64,000 nt of DNA from Lysinibacillus sp. BPa_S21 (GCF_023337795.1 NZ_JALIRS010000002.1:1-64000), one strand, 5' to 3'. Counted from the first letter of the stretch, positions 9,541 through 19,169 are shown. Notes: generated from the sequence alone by a model not told the origin. Translations and numbers: made by a program.

Positions 9541-9630
9541 TTACTGCCGCTTTGCTTTCGCACAGCTGAATGGCCACAGGACGTGACGTTCTTTGCAGCG
9601 GGTTGTTGGACTCCTGCCGAAATAAGTTAA
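9541..9630. repeat. Dispersed repeat copy upstream of ktrB
   Basis: Positions 9541-9565 match the repeat core (TTTGCTTTCGCACAG). They are followed by CCACAGGACGTGACGTTCTT, which recurs in similar form near 23,611. This fills most of the 330-bp gap between rpsU and ktrB. No riboswitch could be recognised in the gap. Confidence 0.6.
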
Positions 9631-9657
9631 AAAGAAAAGGCTCAATAGGAGAATAAA

Positions 9658-10995
9658 ATGAAAACATTTAAAAATAAATTAAACCCTCCCAAAATACTTG
9701 TTCTGGGCTTTGCCGTGATCATATTAATCGGAACATTTTTCTTAACGCTCCCCGTTGCAACAGTCGATGGTAAAGGTCTTTCATTTTTAAATGCTTTATT
9801 TACTGCTACCTCCGCCACCTGTGTAACAGGACTGGTTGTTGTAGACACCGGTGATACATTTTCGATATTTGGAGAGTTAGTTATTCTTTTTCTTATCCAA
9901 ATTGGCGGATTAGGCTTTATGACGTTTGCAACGTTTTTATTTTTACTATTAGGTAAAAAGATTTCTTTAAAAGAAAGACTTTTGTTAAAAGAAGCATTTA
10001 ATAATGTTACAATTGCTGGTCTCATTAAATTGGTTAAAAGGATATTATTATTTACGGTACTAATTGAATGTATAGGTGGCATCATTTTATCTATTCGTTT
10101 TTCGTTCGATATGCCTGTAGGTAAAGCCTTTTATTTCGGATTTTTCCATGCGATATCAAATTTTAATAATGCGGGTTTTGATGTAATGGGTGGTTTTAAG
10201 AGCTTAACAGAATATGTAGATGATCCTTTCGTCGTATTAACTATTTGTGCATTAATTACGATTGGAGGCTTAGGGTTTATTGTTATAAATGAACTATTTG
10301 AATACCGCAGAACGAAACGACTTTCTGTGCACTCAAAAATTGTTATAACTACAACGCTTATTTTAACAGTCGGCTCGACGCTTTTAATATTCTTATTTGA
10401 ATATGGTAATAGTAAAACCCTTGGACCACTATCTGAATGGGGCAAAATTCTTGGTTCATTATACCAAGCAGTAACACCAAGAACTGCTGGCTCCAATACC
10501 CTCCCCATTAGTGATTTAACACATTCAACATTGTTTTTAATAATATGGCTAATGTTCATCGGAGGAGGTTCTGGATCAACAGCTGGAGGTATAAAAATAA
10601 CGACTTTCGCTGTTTTAGTTGCTACAATGTGGTCCCAATTAAAAGGGAAAGAAGACGTTGTGCTTTTTAGACGTAGAATTGTACACGAAACAATATTAAA
10701 AGCTTTAACAGTTACAATGTGCGGGATGATAATTGTCGTAGTAGTTACCATTGTCTTAAGTTTTATTGAACAACGACATAGTTTTATGATGTATTTATTC
10801 GAGGCTACTTCCGCATTTGGAACCGCTGGACTTTCCATGGGGCTAACCCCCGAGCTATCAACTGGCGGCCGTATTCTTATCATTTTAACAATGTTTGTAG
10901 GGAGATTAGGCCCTTTAACAATTGCTTTTGCCATTACAAATCGTCGGAAAACAGGGGCTTACCGACATCCAAAAGGAAAGATTATGATTGGATAA
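9658..10995 (+). CDS. ktrB: KtrB/TrkH-family K+ channel subunit
   Basis: This 445-residue membrane protein has four M1-P-M2 repeats typical of Ktr/Trk potassium transporters, with pore loops such as ATSATCVTGL (about 45-54) and, near the third, GGGSGSTAGG. Length equals B. subtilis KtrB. The partner gating subunit gene follows 22 bp downstream. Whether it is the KtrB-type or the lower-affinity KtrD-type orthologue cannot be settled here. The ATG follows a weak AGGAGAA site. Confidence 0.88.
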   Translation: MKTFKNKLNPPKILVLGFAVIILIGTFFLTLPVATVDGKGLSFLNALFTATSATCVTGLVVVDTGDTFSIFGELVILFLIQIGGLGFMTFATFLFLLLGKKISLKERLLLKEAFNNVTIAGLIKLVKRILLFTVLIECIGGIILSIRFSFDMPVGKAFYFGFFHAISNFNNAGFDVMGGFKSLTEYVDDPFVVLTICALITIGGLGFIVINELFEYRRTKRLSVHSKIVITTTLILTVGSTLLIFLFEYGNSKTLGPLSEWGKILGSLYQAVTPRTAGSNTLPISDLTHSTLFLIIWLMFIGGGSGSTAGGIKITTFAVLVATMWSQLKGKEDVVLFRRRIVHETILKALTVTMCGMIIVVVVTIVLSFIEQRHSFMMYLFEATSAFGTAGLSMGLTPELSTGGRILIILTMFVGRLGPLTIAFAITNRRKTGAYRHPKGKIMIG

Positions 10996-11017
10996 TACGA
11001 TAAGGAGGGGGAATACA

Positions 11018-11674
11018 ATGACGATCAAGCAATACGCTGTCATAGGTCTTGGTAGGTTTGGAGTAAGTGTAGCCCGCAGATTGTATGAAGCTGGACACGA
11101 GGTATTAGGAATCGATATTAACGAGGAAAGAGTCGAAGATGCCGAACCTTATGTTACACATGCCGTTATCGCTGATACAACAGAAGAAAAAGCACTTAAC
11201 TCCATAGGGATAAGAAATTTCGATTGTGTCATTGTCGCTATAGGTATAGACATGCAATCCAGTATTTTAACTGTCTCCTTATTAAAGGAGCTAGGTATCA
11301 AAAAAATAATTGCGAAGGCTCTTGGTAAAAGACATGGACAAGTTTTAGATAAAGTCGGCGCAGAGTGGGTTATTTACCCTGAACGAGATATGGGGGAACG
11401 TGTAGCCAATCAGCTACTTTCACCAAATATGCTAAATTACATTGAATTGTCAAAAGAGTACAGTATAGAGGAAATTATGATTCCTTCTAAAATGGCTGGT
11501 CAAAACCTAAGGGATTTAGACATTCGAGCTCATTATAATGTAAGTGTTATTGCCATAGTTCGAGATGGCAATATTACCATATTACCCTCACCAGATGAGA
11601 TTATTAAGGAAAAGGAAATTTTAGTTATGATTGGTCATAGAAAAGATCTTACTGTATTTTCAAATATTGAGTAG
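11018..11674 (+). CDS. ktrA: KtrA/TrkA-family K+ uptake regulatory subunit
   Basis: This 218-residue cytoplasmic RCK protein has an N-terminal Rossmann fold (GLGRFGVSV, residues 10-18; acidic IDIN at the end of beta-2) and a C-terminal RCK_C domain (about 135-218). In relatives the RCK_C domain binds c-di-AMP, which inhibits transport. The ATG at 11018 is preceded by AAGGAGGGGG; the in-frame start at 10988 overlaps ktrB and lacks a site. Confidence 0.88.
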   Translation: MTIKQYAVIGLGRFGVSVARRLYEAGHEVLGIDINEERVEDAEPYVTHAVIADTTEEKALNSIGIRNFDCVIVAIGIDMQSSILTVSLLKELGIKKIIAKALGKRHGQVLDKVGAEWVIYPERDMGERVANQLLSPNMLNYIELSKEYSIEEIMIPSKMAGQNLRDLDIRAHYNVSVIAIVRDGNITILPSPDEIIKEKEILVMIGHRKDLTVFSNIE

Positions 11675-11685
11675 AAAATGAAAAT

Positions 11686-11724
11686 AGGCTGTATCAAAAA
11701 GGTATTTTCCCCTTGAAACAGCCT
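11686..11724. terminator. Bidirectional terminator between ktrA and cotJC
   Basis: Arms AGGCTGT/ACAGCCT extend with TCAA/TTGA. The hairpin lies between the convergent ktrA and cotJC ends, with T-rich sequence on the minus-strand exit side. Confidence 0.65.
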
Positions 11725-11743
11725 GCACCTAAGATGTTCTTTT

Positions 11744-12313
11744 TTAAAAGATTTTCTTGCTATCCCTATCGTCTTTTAAAATCTCTACTGCCTCTCTGAA
11801 ACGTAGAGAATGGACAATTTCTCGTTCACGTAAAAATTTTAGGCTATCATTCAAATCAGTGTCATCAGATAAATCAATAATCCACTGATAGGTCGCTCGT
11901 GCTTTTTCTTCAGCTGCAATATCCTCATACAAATCAGCTATCGGATCCCCTTTAGCCTGAATATAAGTTGCTGTAAACGGTGCACCAGCCGCATTCTGAT
12001 AAAATAATGCCCTGTCATGATTGACATAGTGTTCTCCAAGGCCTGCCTCTTTGATCATCTCTGGAGTGGCATCCTTCGTAAGTTTATAAACCATCGTAGC
12101 AATCATTTCTAAGTGAGAAAATTCCTCCGTTGCGATATCTGTTAACAAACCAACCACTTTATCGGGAATCGTATAGCGCTGATTCATATACCGAAGTGCT
12201 GCTGCTAATTCTCCATCTGCACCACCATACTGCTCAATTAAATACTTAGCAAGCATAGGGTTACATGTACTCACCCTTACTGGATACTGGAGCTTTTTTT
12301 CATAATACCACAA
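11744..12313 (-). CDS. cotJC: Spore coat protein CotJC (manganese-catalase family)
   Basis: This 189-residue four-helix-bundle protein is homologous to Mn-catalases. The metal-ligand pattern ATEEFSHLEMIATMVYKL and later EEKARATY are present. It is part of the inner coat polypeptide set cotJABC. The start is a TTG with AGGAGG eight bases upstream, giving the family N-terminus MWYYEKKLQYPVRV. Confidence 0.94.
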   Translation of the reverse strand: MWYYEKKLQYPVRVSTCNPMLAKYLIEQYGGADGELAAALRYMNQRYTIPDKVVGLLTDIATEEFSHLEMIATMVYKLTKDATPEMIKEAGLGEHYVNHDRALFYQNAAGAPFTATYIQAKGDPIADLYEDIAAEEKARATYQWIIDLSDDTDLNDSLKFLREREIVHSLRFREAVEILKDDRDSKKIF

Positions 12314-12440
12314 AAATAATTCCTCCTAGTTACTCATAATCAATTATGCCTAGGCATAATTGCGTCCACAATCGGCTTCGTTCCGGGGCAAAAAACCTCT
12401 TTCTGCGGCTATTTTGACGCCCGTTGAAAAGCAACTTAAG

Positions 12441-12704
12441 TTAGACTTGCCATGGCCAAGGTGTATCCACCCAATTAAAAGGATAATTTGAATAACTTCT
12501 CCCAAAATTCATAAGTGGTCCAAATTTCTGCTCAAATTCAACCTTTAGTCGCATACTTATTTCAGTGTTTTGATTAAATTGTTGAATGGCATCATAATCG
12601 TGAGGATGAGTGTCTAAATAAAGATTTAATTCCACTATTACAAAATCAATGGCTTGTATTTCTTCAAGCAGCTTATAAAATTCTGGTGGCATTTCTTTAC
12701 TCAT
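12441..12704 (-). CDS. cotJB: Spore coat protein CotJB
   Basis: This 87-residue protein of the CotJB family has the conserved core AIDFVIVELNLYLDTHPHD and C-terminal WPW. Its start overlaps cotJA by 8 bp, so translation is coupled. GAAGGAGGGG precedes the ATG. A 127-bp gap follows before cotJC. Confidence 0.94.
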   Translation of the reverse strand: MSKEMPPEFYKLLEEIQAIDFVIVELNLYLDTHPHDYDAIQQFNQNTEISMRLKVEFEQKFGPLMNFGRSYSNYPFNWVDTPWPWQV

Positions 12705-12924
12705 TCTTCACCCCTCCTTCTTGGGGATTTGGATAAGGACTAAATAATTGCGGCCATAATGTGCCAGATCTGAGAGCTTCTTGAGGGGTTTGAAATTGCG
12801 GTAGCCCAGGCGGTTGAAAACTCATATACAATTGGGGCGGTGTAGCAAAACTTTTAACCCTTATTGGTGGACAAGGATCGAATGGGCTAACAAAAGGCTT
12901 CCAATATTTATATTGCGTAAACAT
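12697..12924 (-). CDS. cotJA: Spore coat associated protein CotJA
   Basis: This 75-residue Pro- and Phe-rich protein is the first gene of the cotJABC operon. The conserved start MFTQYKYWKPFVSPFDPCPP matches the family. GAAGGGAGG precedes the ATG. A SigE-like promoter lies just upstream. Confidence 0.93.
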   Translation of the reverse strand: MFTQYKYWKPFVSPFDPCPPIRVKSFATPPQLYMSFQPPGLPQFQTPQEALRSGTLWPQLFSPYPNPQEGGVKNE

Positions 12925-12959
12925 TGTATCCTCCCTTCTGTAATCAATTACATCAGTGG

Positions 12960-12988
12960 AGTATATGAGGTAGATAAATTTTTTATTC
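12960..12988 (-). promoter_or_regulatory. Candidate SigE promoter of cotJABC
   Basis: On the minus strand GAATAAA is followed 14 bases later by CATATACT, close to the mother-cell SigE consensus (-10 CATACAHT). It lies about 36-64 bp upstream of cotJA. cotJ is SigE-controlled in B. subtilis. Confidence 0.5.
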
Positions 12989-13061
12989 AGAACAGTGTTA
13001 CGATCTGGAGGAAGTCACATAACCAGAGGCTCCGCTGCAAATCTATAGAACACAAAAAAGT

Positions 13062-13087
13062 AGCTCGCATTTTTAAAAACGCGAGCT
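13062..13087 (-). terminator. Terminator of dedA
   Basis: Stem AGCTCGC/GCGAGCT is followed on the minus strand by TACTTTTTTG. It lies 36 bp after the dedA stop. Confidence 0.75.
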
Positions 13088-13122
13088 GTGTGTTGTAGCT
13101 ATTCATTTGAACCGTATTATCT

Positions 13123-13656
13123 TTAAAAAGTTACCCCAAGAAAATATCCTATAGAAATAAAAATAATGACCCATGTCAACGATCCAAAACAAGCGAAAGC
13201 AAGATACGTCCTAAACTTCATCTGAGTTATGCCAGACATGTAACTTGTTACATGTCTAATACCCGGGACATAATACCCTATAATTATTGTCCATGGCCCA
13301 AAACGATGAAACCATCGCTCAACCTTAGTAAATCGTTTATTATTGAGACCAATCCATTTTCCATACTTTAATATTATGGGTTTCCCTAATTTATTTCCCA
13401 TAGCATAGCTAATTATCATTCCAATAGTTGAGCCAAGAAAGCTAAAGAAAATACTCAATACATAGTTCAAATGCCCCTCATGACACATAAATCCCACAAA
13501 CGTCATCAAGATCTCATCGGGAATGGGTAAGCCTATAATCCCTAAAGACAAGAGTAAAAATATAGCAAGATATCCATACTGACCAATAAAACTGCTTATG
13601 AATTCCACGAAAAGTTTCTCCTTTGTTAATTCGTTACCTTTATCATCAAATATCAT
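13123..13656 (-). CDS. DedA-family membrane protein
   Basis: This is a 177-residue integral membrane protein of the DedA/VTT family; some members recycle undecaprenyl phosphate or move phospholipids across the membrane. Signature features are GIIGLPIPDEILMTFVGF near the N-terminus, GSTIGMIISYAMGNKLGK, and WFHRFGPWTIIIGYYVPGIRHV with the key Arg. The start at 13656 has GGGGGA just upstream; a longer in-frame reading to 13767 has a non-family extension. It is monocistronic. Confidence 0.85.
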   Translation of the reverse strand: MIFDDKGNELTKEKLFVEFISSFIGQYGYLAIFLLLSLGIIGLPIPDEILMTFVGFMCHEGHLNYVLSIFFSFLGSTIGMIISYAMGNKLGKPIILKYGKWIGLNNKRFTKVERWFHRFGPWTIIIGYYVPGIRHVTSYMSGITQMKFRTYLAFACFGSLTWVIIFISIGYFLGVTF

Positions 13657-13767
13657 ATATTCCCCCATTTTTCGCTTAAAAACACTGGAATGATTATTAT
13701 AAACGAAGAGGAAATTAAGATTTAAAAATAGTAGTTTACGAATAATCAATTCGTTACATCTACCCAT

Positions 13768-14450
13768 TCAATCCTAAAATAATCTATGTTATCGATGTTA
13801 CTAATTTATGTAATAATTTGATGCACATCTATACACTAATCTTATACAGACAACAATAATCGGTCCAATAATCACATAAGAACTTTTTAGAAAGTATAGA
13901 TTTTTACTTATCACCATAAAAATTATGATATTCCACCCAATACTTTTTTGCAATTACTCTTCATCATACATCATCTACTATGAGTTAAAAAGAGCGATAA
14001 CAAATACAATAAATTATTAGGTTACATAATTGATTTAAATCAATAGGAAATTTATCAACTTGCTCAAATATTAAATTTGGGAATTAAAGCAGCTTTAAAA
14101 TATGATTATTTAAGATACGGATTCATTTTAACGTGAAATTAAGATGAATTTCACGAAATGTATATTTTCTATCAATAGACTTCCAAAAAATACAAAAGTG
14201 AAAATAAAATGGGGCTAGTCCATAAGGAACAGCCCCGTAACATTTGCTATACATATTTAAAAGGGATGGATCACTATGGGTGCTCCCTTTTCTATGAATT
14301 AAATCATACTAAAAAGCGATAGCTTTATTTTTAACTACCGCTTTTACACATATGAAAAACGAGCTCTCAAACGATAGTTTTTTATTACCGATTGACAACA
14401 GTCTTTACGCTGGATTTTTCAAATTTCTCCAATCGATTATGCATCTATCT
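13768..14450. other. 683-bp gap without a recognisable gene
   Basis: This AT-rich stretch holds the hairpin at 14211-14236 and otherwise no open frame, motif or repeat that I can support. A promoter for dedA is expected at its left end. Confidence 0.5.
14211..14236 (-). terminator. GGGGCT hairpin, probable terminator
   Basis: Stem GGGGCT/AGCCCC is followed on the minus strand by CATTTTATTTTC. It lies 215 bp downstream of the histidine kinase gene. A similar hairpin with similar flanks occurs at 19670-19690. Confidence 0.6.
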
Positions 14451-15467
14451 TTATAAAATAGGCAAAACAATTTGAAACTGAATCATTTCTGCTTCTTTTT
14501 TCACTTTTATCTCACCATTCATTGCATTAATAATCGTTTTTGATATATACAGTCCTAATCCTAGATGTCCCTTTTCGTTTACTTCTTCTTCTGTATAAAA
14601 CCTTTCAAATATATTGTTTAAATTGTGATTATCTAGTTTTGCACCATCATTTTTAATCACTATTACAAATTGATCATTTCTAATTTCTACAGAAATGGAA
14701 AAATATTTTTCATAATAACGAAAAGCATTGCTCGTAAGATTTTGTAAGGCTCTATCAAATTGATAAATATCAATCCATATATTATGTTTATCACTATCGG
14801 GAACAGCATTAACAAACTCTGAAACTACACCTTTCATCGCACATTCCACTTCCATGTCGCTTAGAAAATCAACAGACCAACTATAACAGTTCACTTTTTG
14901 CGATGACAAAGATAAAGTATCTGGTGTTTCATAGCTCATACTTAAATGATTTGATAGTTTGGTTAATACGGCCACTTTGTTTTCGATTACTTTTAAATAT
15001 TGTTGTTCTTCTTCTGGAGTAGAAACAATTCCATCTTGCAATGCTTCTATATAAGCCGAGATAGAAGCAAGCGGTGTTTTTAAATCATGTGAAATACTAT
15101 CGATAAAGTTTTTGCGAGTCATTTCAAATTGCTCTTGCTGTTTCTGCTGTTCGTATAATGTACTTCTCATAGAATCAAAAACTGAAATAAAATCTCCCAT
15201 TTCATCATTTGACCTATGTTCTATTTTTCGTGATAAATCACCAGCAGAAATAAACCTTGCTTCACTGCTTAAATATTTGATAGGTTTGATGATTTTCTTT
15301 TTTACATACAGTATCGTATAAATGGAGAGTAGCACAAAAGGGGGTGCAATGATTAAAAGATAAATCCACAAAACCTTTGCTTCCATGATGAGTGAAAAAA
15401 TAAGCAACAAGAATAGGAAGAAAACGCAACAAATATGTATTAAGTCACGAACAATCGTTTTTTTCAT
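14451..15467 (-). CDS. Sensor histidine kinase
   Basis: This 338-residue membrane kinase has two N-terminal helices (about 10-28 and 33-54) with a very short external loop, a HAMP domain (about 55-105), a HisKA dimerisation helix with SISHDLKTPL (phospho-acceptor His) and a HATPase domain with N-box QNLTSNAFRY and GLGLYIS. The tiny external loop is typical of intramembrane-sensing kinases linked to ABC exporters. Its ATG overlaps the regulator stop (ATGA). Confidence 0.93.
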   Translation of the reverse strand: MKKTIVRDLIHICCVFFLFLLLIFSLIMEAKVLWIYLLIIAPPFVLLSIYTILYVKKKIIKPIKYLSSEARFISAGDLSRKIEHRSNDEMGDFISVFDSMRSTLYEQQKQQEQFEMTRKNFIDSISHDLKTPLASISAYIEALQDGIVSTPEEEQQYLKVIENKVAVLTKLSNHLSMSYETPDTLSLSSQKVNCYSWSVDFLSDMEVECAMKGVVSEFVNAVPDSDKHNIWIDIYQFDRALQNLTSNAFRYYEKYFSISVEIRNDQFVIVIKNDGAKLDNHNLNNIFERFYTEEEVNEKGHLGLGLYISKTIINAMNGEIKVKKEAEMIQFQIVLPIL

Positions 15468-16153
15468 AGCAAGACTCCATCGAAACGATACCCAATACCT
15501 CGTATCGTAGTAATCTCATGTCCTTGTCCTAATTTTTCTCTAATTTTCTGAACGTGAATCGTCACTGTGTTCATATCCCCGTATTCGTTAATACCCCAAA
15601 CATTGTCATATATCTGGGTTTTACTAAAAACTTGTTTTGGGTGTTGAAGAAGAAACACAAATAAATCAAATTCTTTTGCTGTAAAGTTCAATTGGCTATT
15701 ATTATGACTGATTTCTCTGGAGTTTACATCAATGCGAAATTGGTTGTATTTTAAAATCTGCTTGTCGATAGTACTTCTTGAATAATTGTCTATTCTTCTG
15801 AATATAGCTTCTATTCGTGCAACTAATTCTTTCATCGAAAAGGGTTTTATCATGTAATCATCTGCACCTATTTTAAGTCCAAGAATACGATCTAACTCTG
15901 TTTCTTTGGCACTTATAATAATGACTGGTAATGTTGATTTCATCCGCACTTGACGTAGAATTTCTAATCCATCTTTTTCTGGCAACATAATATCCAATAA
16001 AATCATATCTGGCTTAAACATATCAAATGCGGTTAATGCTTTCCCACCGTTCAATGAAAGTTCTACATCGTACTGTTCTAGCAAAAGATATTTTTTAATC
16101 ATGCTTGCTAAATCATATTCATCTTCAATGATTAATATTTTTTTCTTGCCCAT
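15464..16153 (-). CDS. OmpR-family response regulator
   Basis: This 229-residue regulator has a receiver domain (phospho-acceptor Asp in DMILLDIMLPEKDG, conserved Lys in DDYMIKPFS) and a C-terminal winged helix (about 135-229, ending TIRGIGYRFDG). AAAGGAG precedes the ATG. It is the partner of the overlapping kinase and probably regulates the ABC genes upstream. Confidence 0.95.
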   Translation of the reverse strand: MGKKKILIIEDEYDLASMIKKYLLLEQYDVELSLNGGKALTAFDMFKPDMILLDIMLPEKDGLEILRQVRMKSTLPVIIISAKETELDRILGLKIGADDYMIKPFSMKELVARIEAIFRRIDNYSRSTIDKQILKYNQFRIDVNSREISHNNSQLNFTAKEFDLFVFLLQHPKQVFSKTQIYDNVWGINEYGDMNTVTIHVQKIREKLGQGHEITTIRGIGYRFDGVLL

Positions 16154-16313
16154 ACCTAATCTCCTTTCGCTTGACCTTCACTTGTAAAATATAACAATGG
16201 CTATTAATGACATTATAATAGTAAATCCATGTTACACGATACATTGCTCTAACAATTTCTTTTGATAAATACCCACAAGATGATCAGAAAAGATGACTAT
16301 TATCAATGTATCA

Positions 16314-17045
16314 TCAGCGAATATCCCGTCTAAGAAATACATAAGCAGAAGTACATTCCAATGAAATTACCCATATAAGTTGAATTGTCACACCTAGCCC
16401 TAATGCTAAAAAAGTTTTTTGCTCCGGTATCAAGAACAGATTCATTCCAGCAAGATCGGGAAGATATTTCGCCACCTCTGTAACAGCCAACAACATTTGA
16501 CTTCCTCCGATAATCATAGGGAATAAAACAGCAATCGGTACAATTAAGGACTTGGTAATAATCGATAAACTAGCAGAGATACACCCTAATACGATCCAGC
16601 TGATGATTGCTAGAGAAACAGCCGTTATAAATTTCGTTAGTACATCATTGGCAAATACATATTGGTATTTAGCTATGATCACGATGAAGCATAATATACT
16701 AGAAAGTATGCCGGCGATTATAGTACTGGATACAACAACTAATTTCTTTGTCAGAAACAATCTCATTCGTGAGGGAACGGTAAGCAGCGTCGTTCTAAGA
16801 GAAGAATGCGTATATTCCTGGCCTAAAAAACCAGCCATTGCTACCACAATCCCTGCTTGCCCTAAATATAGAAATCGCAAACAGAGAGCCACGACATCTT
16901 CCTCTTGAAGTTTTATCCCACCAAAATTGTTTTCACTAATTAATAAAGCGACAGGTGGTAATAAAATAGCTCCAATCATACCCCAGATACACCAGTGATA
17001 GGAAAAGAATCTTGCCCATTCACTACGAAGTGCGGATTTCCACAT
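16314..17045 (-). CDS. ABC-2 type permease (second of pair)
   Basis: This 243-residue membrane protein has about six helices, starting MWKSALRSEWARF. The start at 17045 overlaps the upstream permease stop (TAATG) and has GGAGGTG seven bases away; the longer in-frame reading to 17114 lies inside that neighbour. It pairs with the other permease and the ATPase to form an exporter, possibly of a peptide antibiotic or lipid. The substrate is unknown. Confidence 0.85.
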   Translation of the reverse strand: MWKSALRSEWARFFSYHWCIWGMIGAILLPPVALLISENNFGGIKLQEEDVVALCLRFLYLGQAGIVVAMAGFLGQEYTHSSLRTTLLTVPSRMRLFLTKKLVVVSSTIIAGILSSILCFIVIIAKYQYVFANDVLTKFITAVSLAIISWIVLGCISASLSIITKSLIVPIAVLFPMIIGGSQMLLAVTEVAKYLPDLAGMNLFLIPEQKTFLALGLGVTIQLIWVISLECTSAYVFLRRDIR

Positions 17046-17836
17046 TAGTAAGCACCTCCAACATCTCGGCGAACAAATGAATACATAGCACCAAGTAACA
17101 AAAGAATTGTCCATGCACCTAATATGAAGCCACCTTTAATGGGGTCATGTGATAAAGTGTTCGTAGGGGATGCCATAAGTAATTCACCCGCAGTAACTGG
17201 AAGATACTCTCCTAGGCTCCATTTTGAAGCTACATAATGAGCTAAACCGTATATTTGAGGAATGAGGAAAATGAAAGGAACAATGGCATTGCGACTTAGC
17301 ATTCCAATCGAAAACGCAAGCAGTGTTAATAACATCCAAGTTAAAATTGAGTAAGCAATAAACGCCCATGTGATCGGACTTAAAGTGAATGGATTTAATC
17401 CTAGCGCTCCTAGCTTAGCATGAGTAACCATAATAGTGAGATAGATAGATAAAAATGAAATAATCGTAATGCTCGTTAATATAGCGATTAATTTTGCCAA
17501 AAAAACGCTTATACGATTGCTACAGCATAATAATGTTACACGTAAATTATGATTGCGATATTCGCTTGCTCCAATAAGACCTCCTAAAACAACCATTGGA
17601 AGTAATCCAAAGGGCACAATGTCATCAAATCCAAGATACTCTAAAGGTGGTATTGCTTGTACTAAGTCAGGGTGTGTTGCAGGAGACGCATCTAATCCTA
17701 TTTTAACTAGCTCGCTAGAACTCATCATCGCCAAAAGTGGTTGTACAATAACAACTAAACCAAGAACCATCCACCATGATTTACGTGCAACTATTTTAAA
17801 AAATTCGACCTTGACTATACAAACAAAATTATTCAT
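17045..17836 (-). CDS. ABC-2 type permease (first of pair)
   Basis: This 263-residue membrane protein has about six helices (for example WWMVLGLVVIVQPLLAMM near the N-terminus) and an external loop after the first helix. I chose the ATG at 17836 (GGTGAT upstream), which overlaps the ATPase end by 8 bp. It is homologous in layout to the second permease, so the two probably form a heterodimer. Confidence 0.83.
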   Translation of the reverse strand: MNNFVCIVKVEFFKIVARKSWWMVLGLVVIVQPLLAMMSSSELVKIGLDASPATHPDLVQAIPPLEYLGFDDIVPFGLLPMVVLGGLIGASEYRNHNLRVTLLCCSNRISVFLAKLIAILTSITIISFLSIYLTIMVTHAKLGALGLNPFTLSPITWAFIAYSILTWMLLTLLAFSIGMLSRNAIVPFIFLIPQIYGLAHYVASKWSLGEYLPVTAGELLMASPTNTLSHDPIKGGFILGAWTILLLLGAMYSFVRRDVGGAY

Positions 17837-18557
17837 GATCATCACCGTCACTTGTAAGGGATAAAAATACATCTTCTAATGATGCAAGATTTTTCATGAC
17901 AGCGGGCAGGTCACCGCTGGCTACAATTTGTCCATGTTGAATGACAATCACATCGTCTGCAATTTCTTCAATTTCGGCAAGAAAATGAGAAGATAGCAAA
18001 ATCGTTTTCCCTAGATTGGCTTGGTTACGGATAAACTTACGAAACCAGCGCATACCCCTGGGGTCCAGTCCATTGGTTGGTTCATCAAGTACAAGATATT
18101 GGGGGTCGCCCAAAAGTGCACTTGCTAGTCCAAGCCGTTGTCCTTCGCCCAATGATAGTGTTCCTAATTTTGAACCTCTTTTTTCAAATAATCCTGTTTC
18201 GTGTAAAACTTCTTCCACACGATTTTGCGCGATTTGATTACTCTGCGCTACTATACGAAGATGAGTTTTTACTTTTCTGGATGGCACTCCTCCAACCCCA
18301 TCAAATACAGCTCCTACGGTTTGTAATGGTTTATCAAAACTTTTATATTCTTTGCTTGCAAAGGTTGCGATACCTGATGAGGGATAGTCCAGTCCAAGAA
18401 GAATCCGCATAGTAGAACTTTTCCCTGCACCATTCGGACCAAGAAAAGCTGTTATTCTTCCTTGCTTTGCTTCAAATGAAATACCTTTTAATATATCTTT
18501 ACCTTGATGTTTTTTACATAGATTATTTATGATTATACTTTTTGACATATCTTTCAA
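17829..18557 (-). CDS. ABC transporter ATP-binding protein
   Basis: This 242-residue ATPase has Walker A GPNGAGKSS, signature LSLGEGQRLGLA, Walker B YLVLDEPTNGLDPRG and the H-loop in LLSSHFLAEIEE. The start is a TTG with AGGAGG seven bases upstream. It is first in a five-gene run ATPase-permease-permease-(gap)-regulator-kinase, a common layout for antimicrobial-peptide sensing and detoxification modules. Confidence 0.92.
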   Translation of the reverse strand: MKDMSKSIIINNLCKKHQGKDILKGISFEAKQGRITAFLGPNGAGKSSTMRILLGLDYPSSGIATFASKEYKSFDKPLQTVGAVFDGVGGVPSRKVKTHLRIVAQSNQIAQNRVEEVLHETGLFEKRGSKLGTLSLGEGQRLGLASALLGDPQYLVLDEPTNGLDPRGMRWFRKFIRNQANLGKTILLSSHFLAEIEEIADDVIVIQHGQIVASGDLPAVMKNLASLEDVFLSLTSDGDDHE

Positions 18558-18657
18558 TTCAATTCCTCCTAATCATAATGTTTATTGTGGATTCCATATG
18601 ATAAAGGTATCAAACTAAAATAAACGCTCAATATAGCTAAAATAAATTTTTGATAAA

Positions 18658-18890
18658 GTGAATAAAGCCCTTAAAGAAGCCATAGAAGCAAAAATAAATG
18701 AGGGTTCGAATGAAATGCTATTTTGGGATTCTAACGAACTTAAACGCCGAACATGTATGGATTGGAATAGCATTTAACATAACTTTTTTCATGATAAAGA
18801 TTTTCCAAAAGTGAAGATTGAGGGTTAAAGGAGAAAGTATAAGGTCGAAGTAAAAAACCAGCTACTCACTAGAGACCTGTTTTCTTTTGA
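18658..18890 (+). pseudogene. Decayed phage-type HTH protein (DUF771-like)
   Basis: One reading frame from the GTG at 18658 runs through two TAA stops and reads FWDSNELKRRTCMDWNSI, stop, HNFFHDKDFPKVKIEG, stop, RKYKVEVKNQLLTRDLF. The pattern resembles small phage or excisionase-like HTH proteins in which a phenylalanine-rich FFHD-FP segment follows the helix. It lies 280 bp before a decayed recombinase. The family assignment is tentative; the decay is seen directly. Confidence 0.5.
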
Positions 18891-19169
18891 CCATAATAAA
18901 AAGCAACCACATTTTTGCAGCTGCTTGATTATTTATATATTAATTATTAAGAGCAAAAAATAATTGATTAAGTTTCAAATTTAAAAGATTCATGCTTACT
19001 CCCCCAATGAATTTCAGCATTTCAACGGTAGGACATTGCATTGAGACATTAATTTAATAATAGCATTTTAGACCACCCATCATGTATATGGTCTTTATTA
19101 TAATTTCCGATTTCACTCTGAAATAATCTAATTAGACTATTTTATCTAATTTAGGCTAATTAGATTCTT

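Noticed and set aside
9302-9657. c-di-AMP (ydaO-type) riboswitch ahead of ktrB
   Set aside because: Expected from B. subtilis ktrAB, but I could not find the conserved elements; the gap is mostly repeat.
9658-10934. Long minus-strand frames opposite ktrB
   Set aside because: Shadow frames of a clear membrane transporter gene.
12352-12435. Possible extra copy of the dispersed repeat between cotJC and cotJB
   Set aside because: It shares only a short CCCGTTGAAAAG-like string with 23,640-23,690; too weak to call.
12814-13098. Plus-strand 94-codon frame opposite cotJA
   Set aside because: Antisense to cotJA and its promoter; composition and start do not support a gene.
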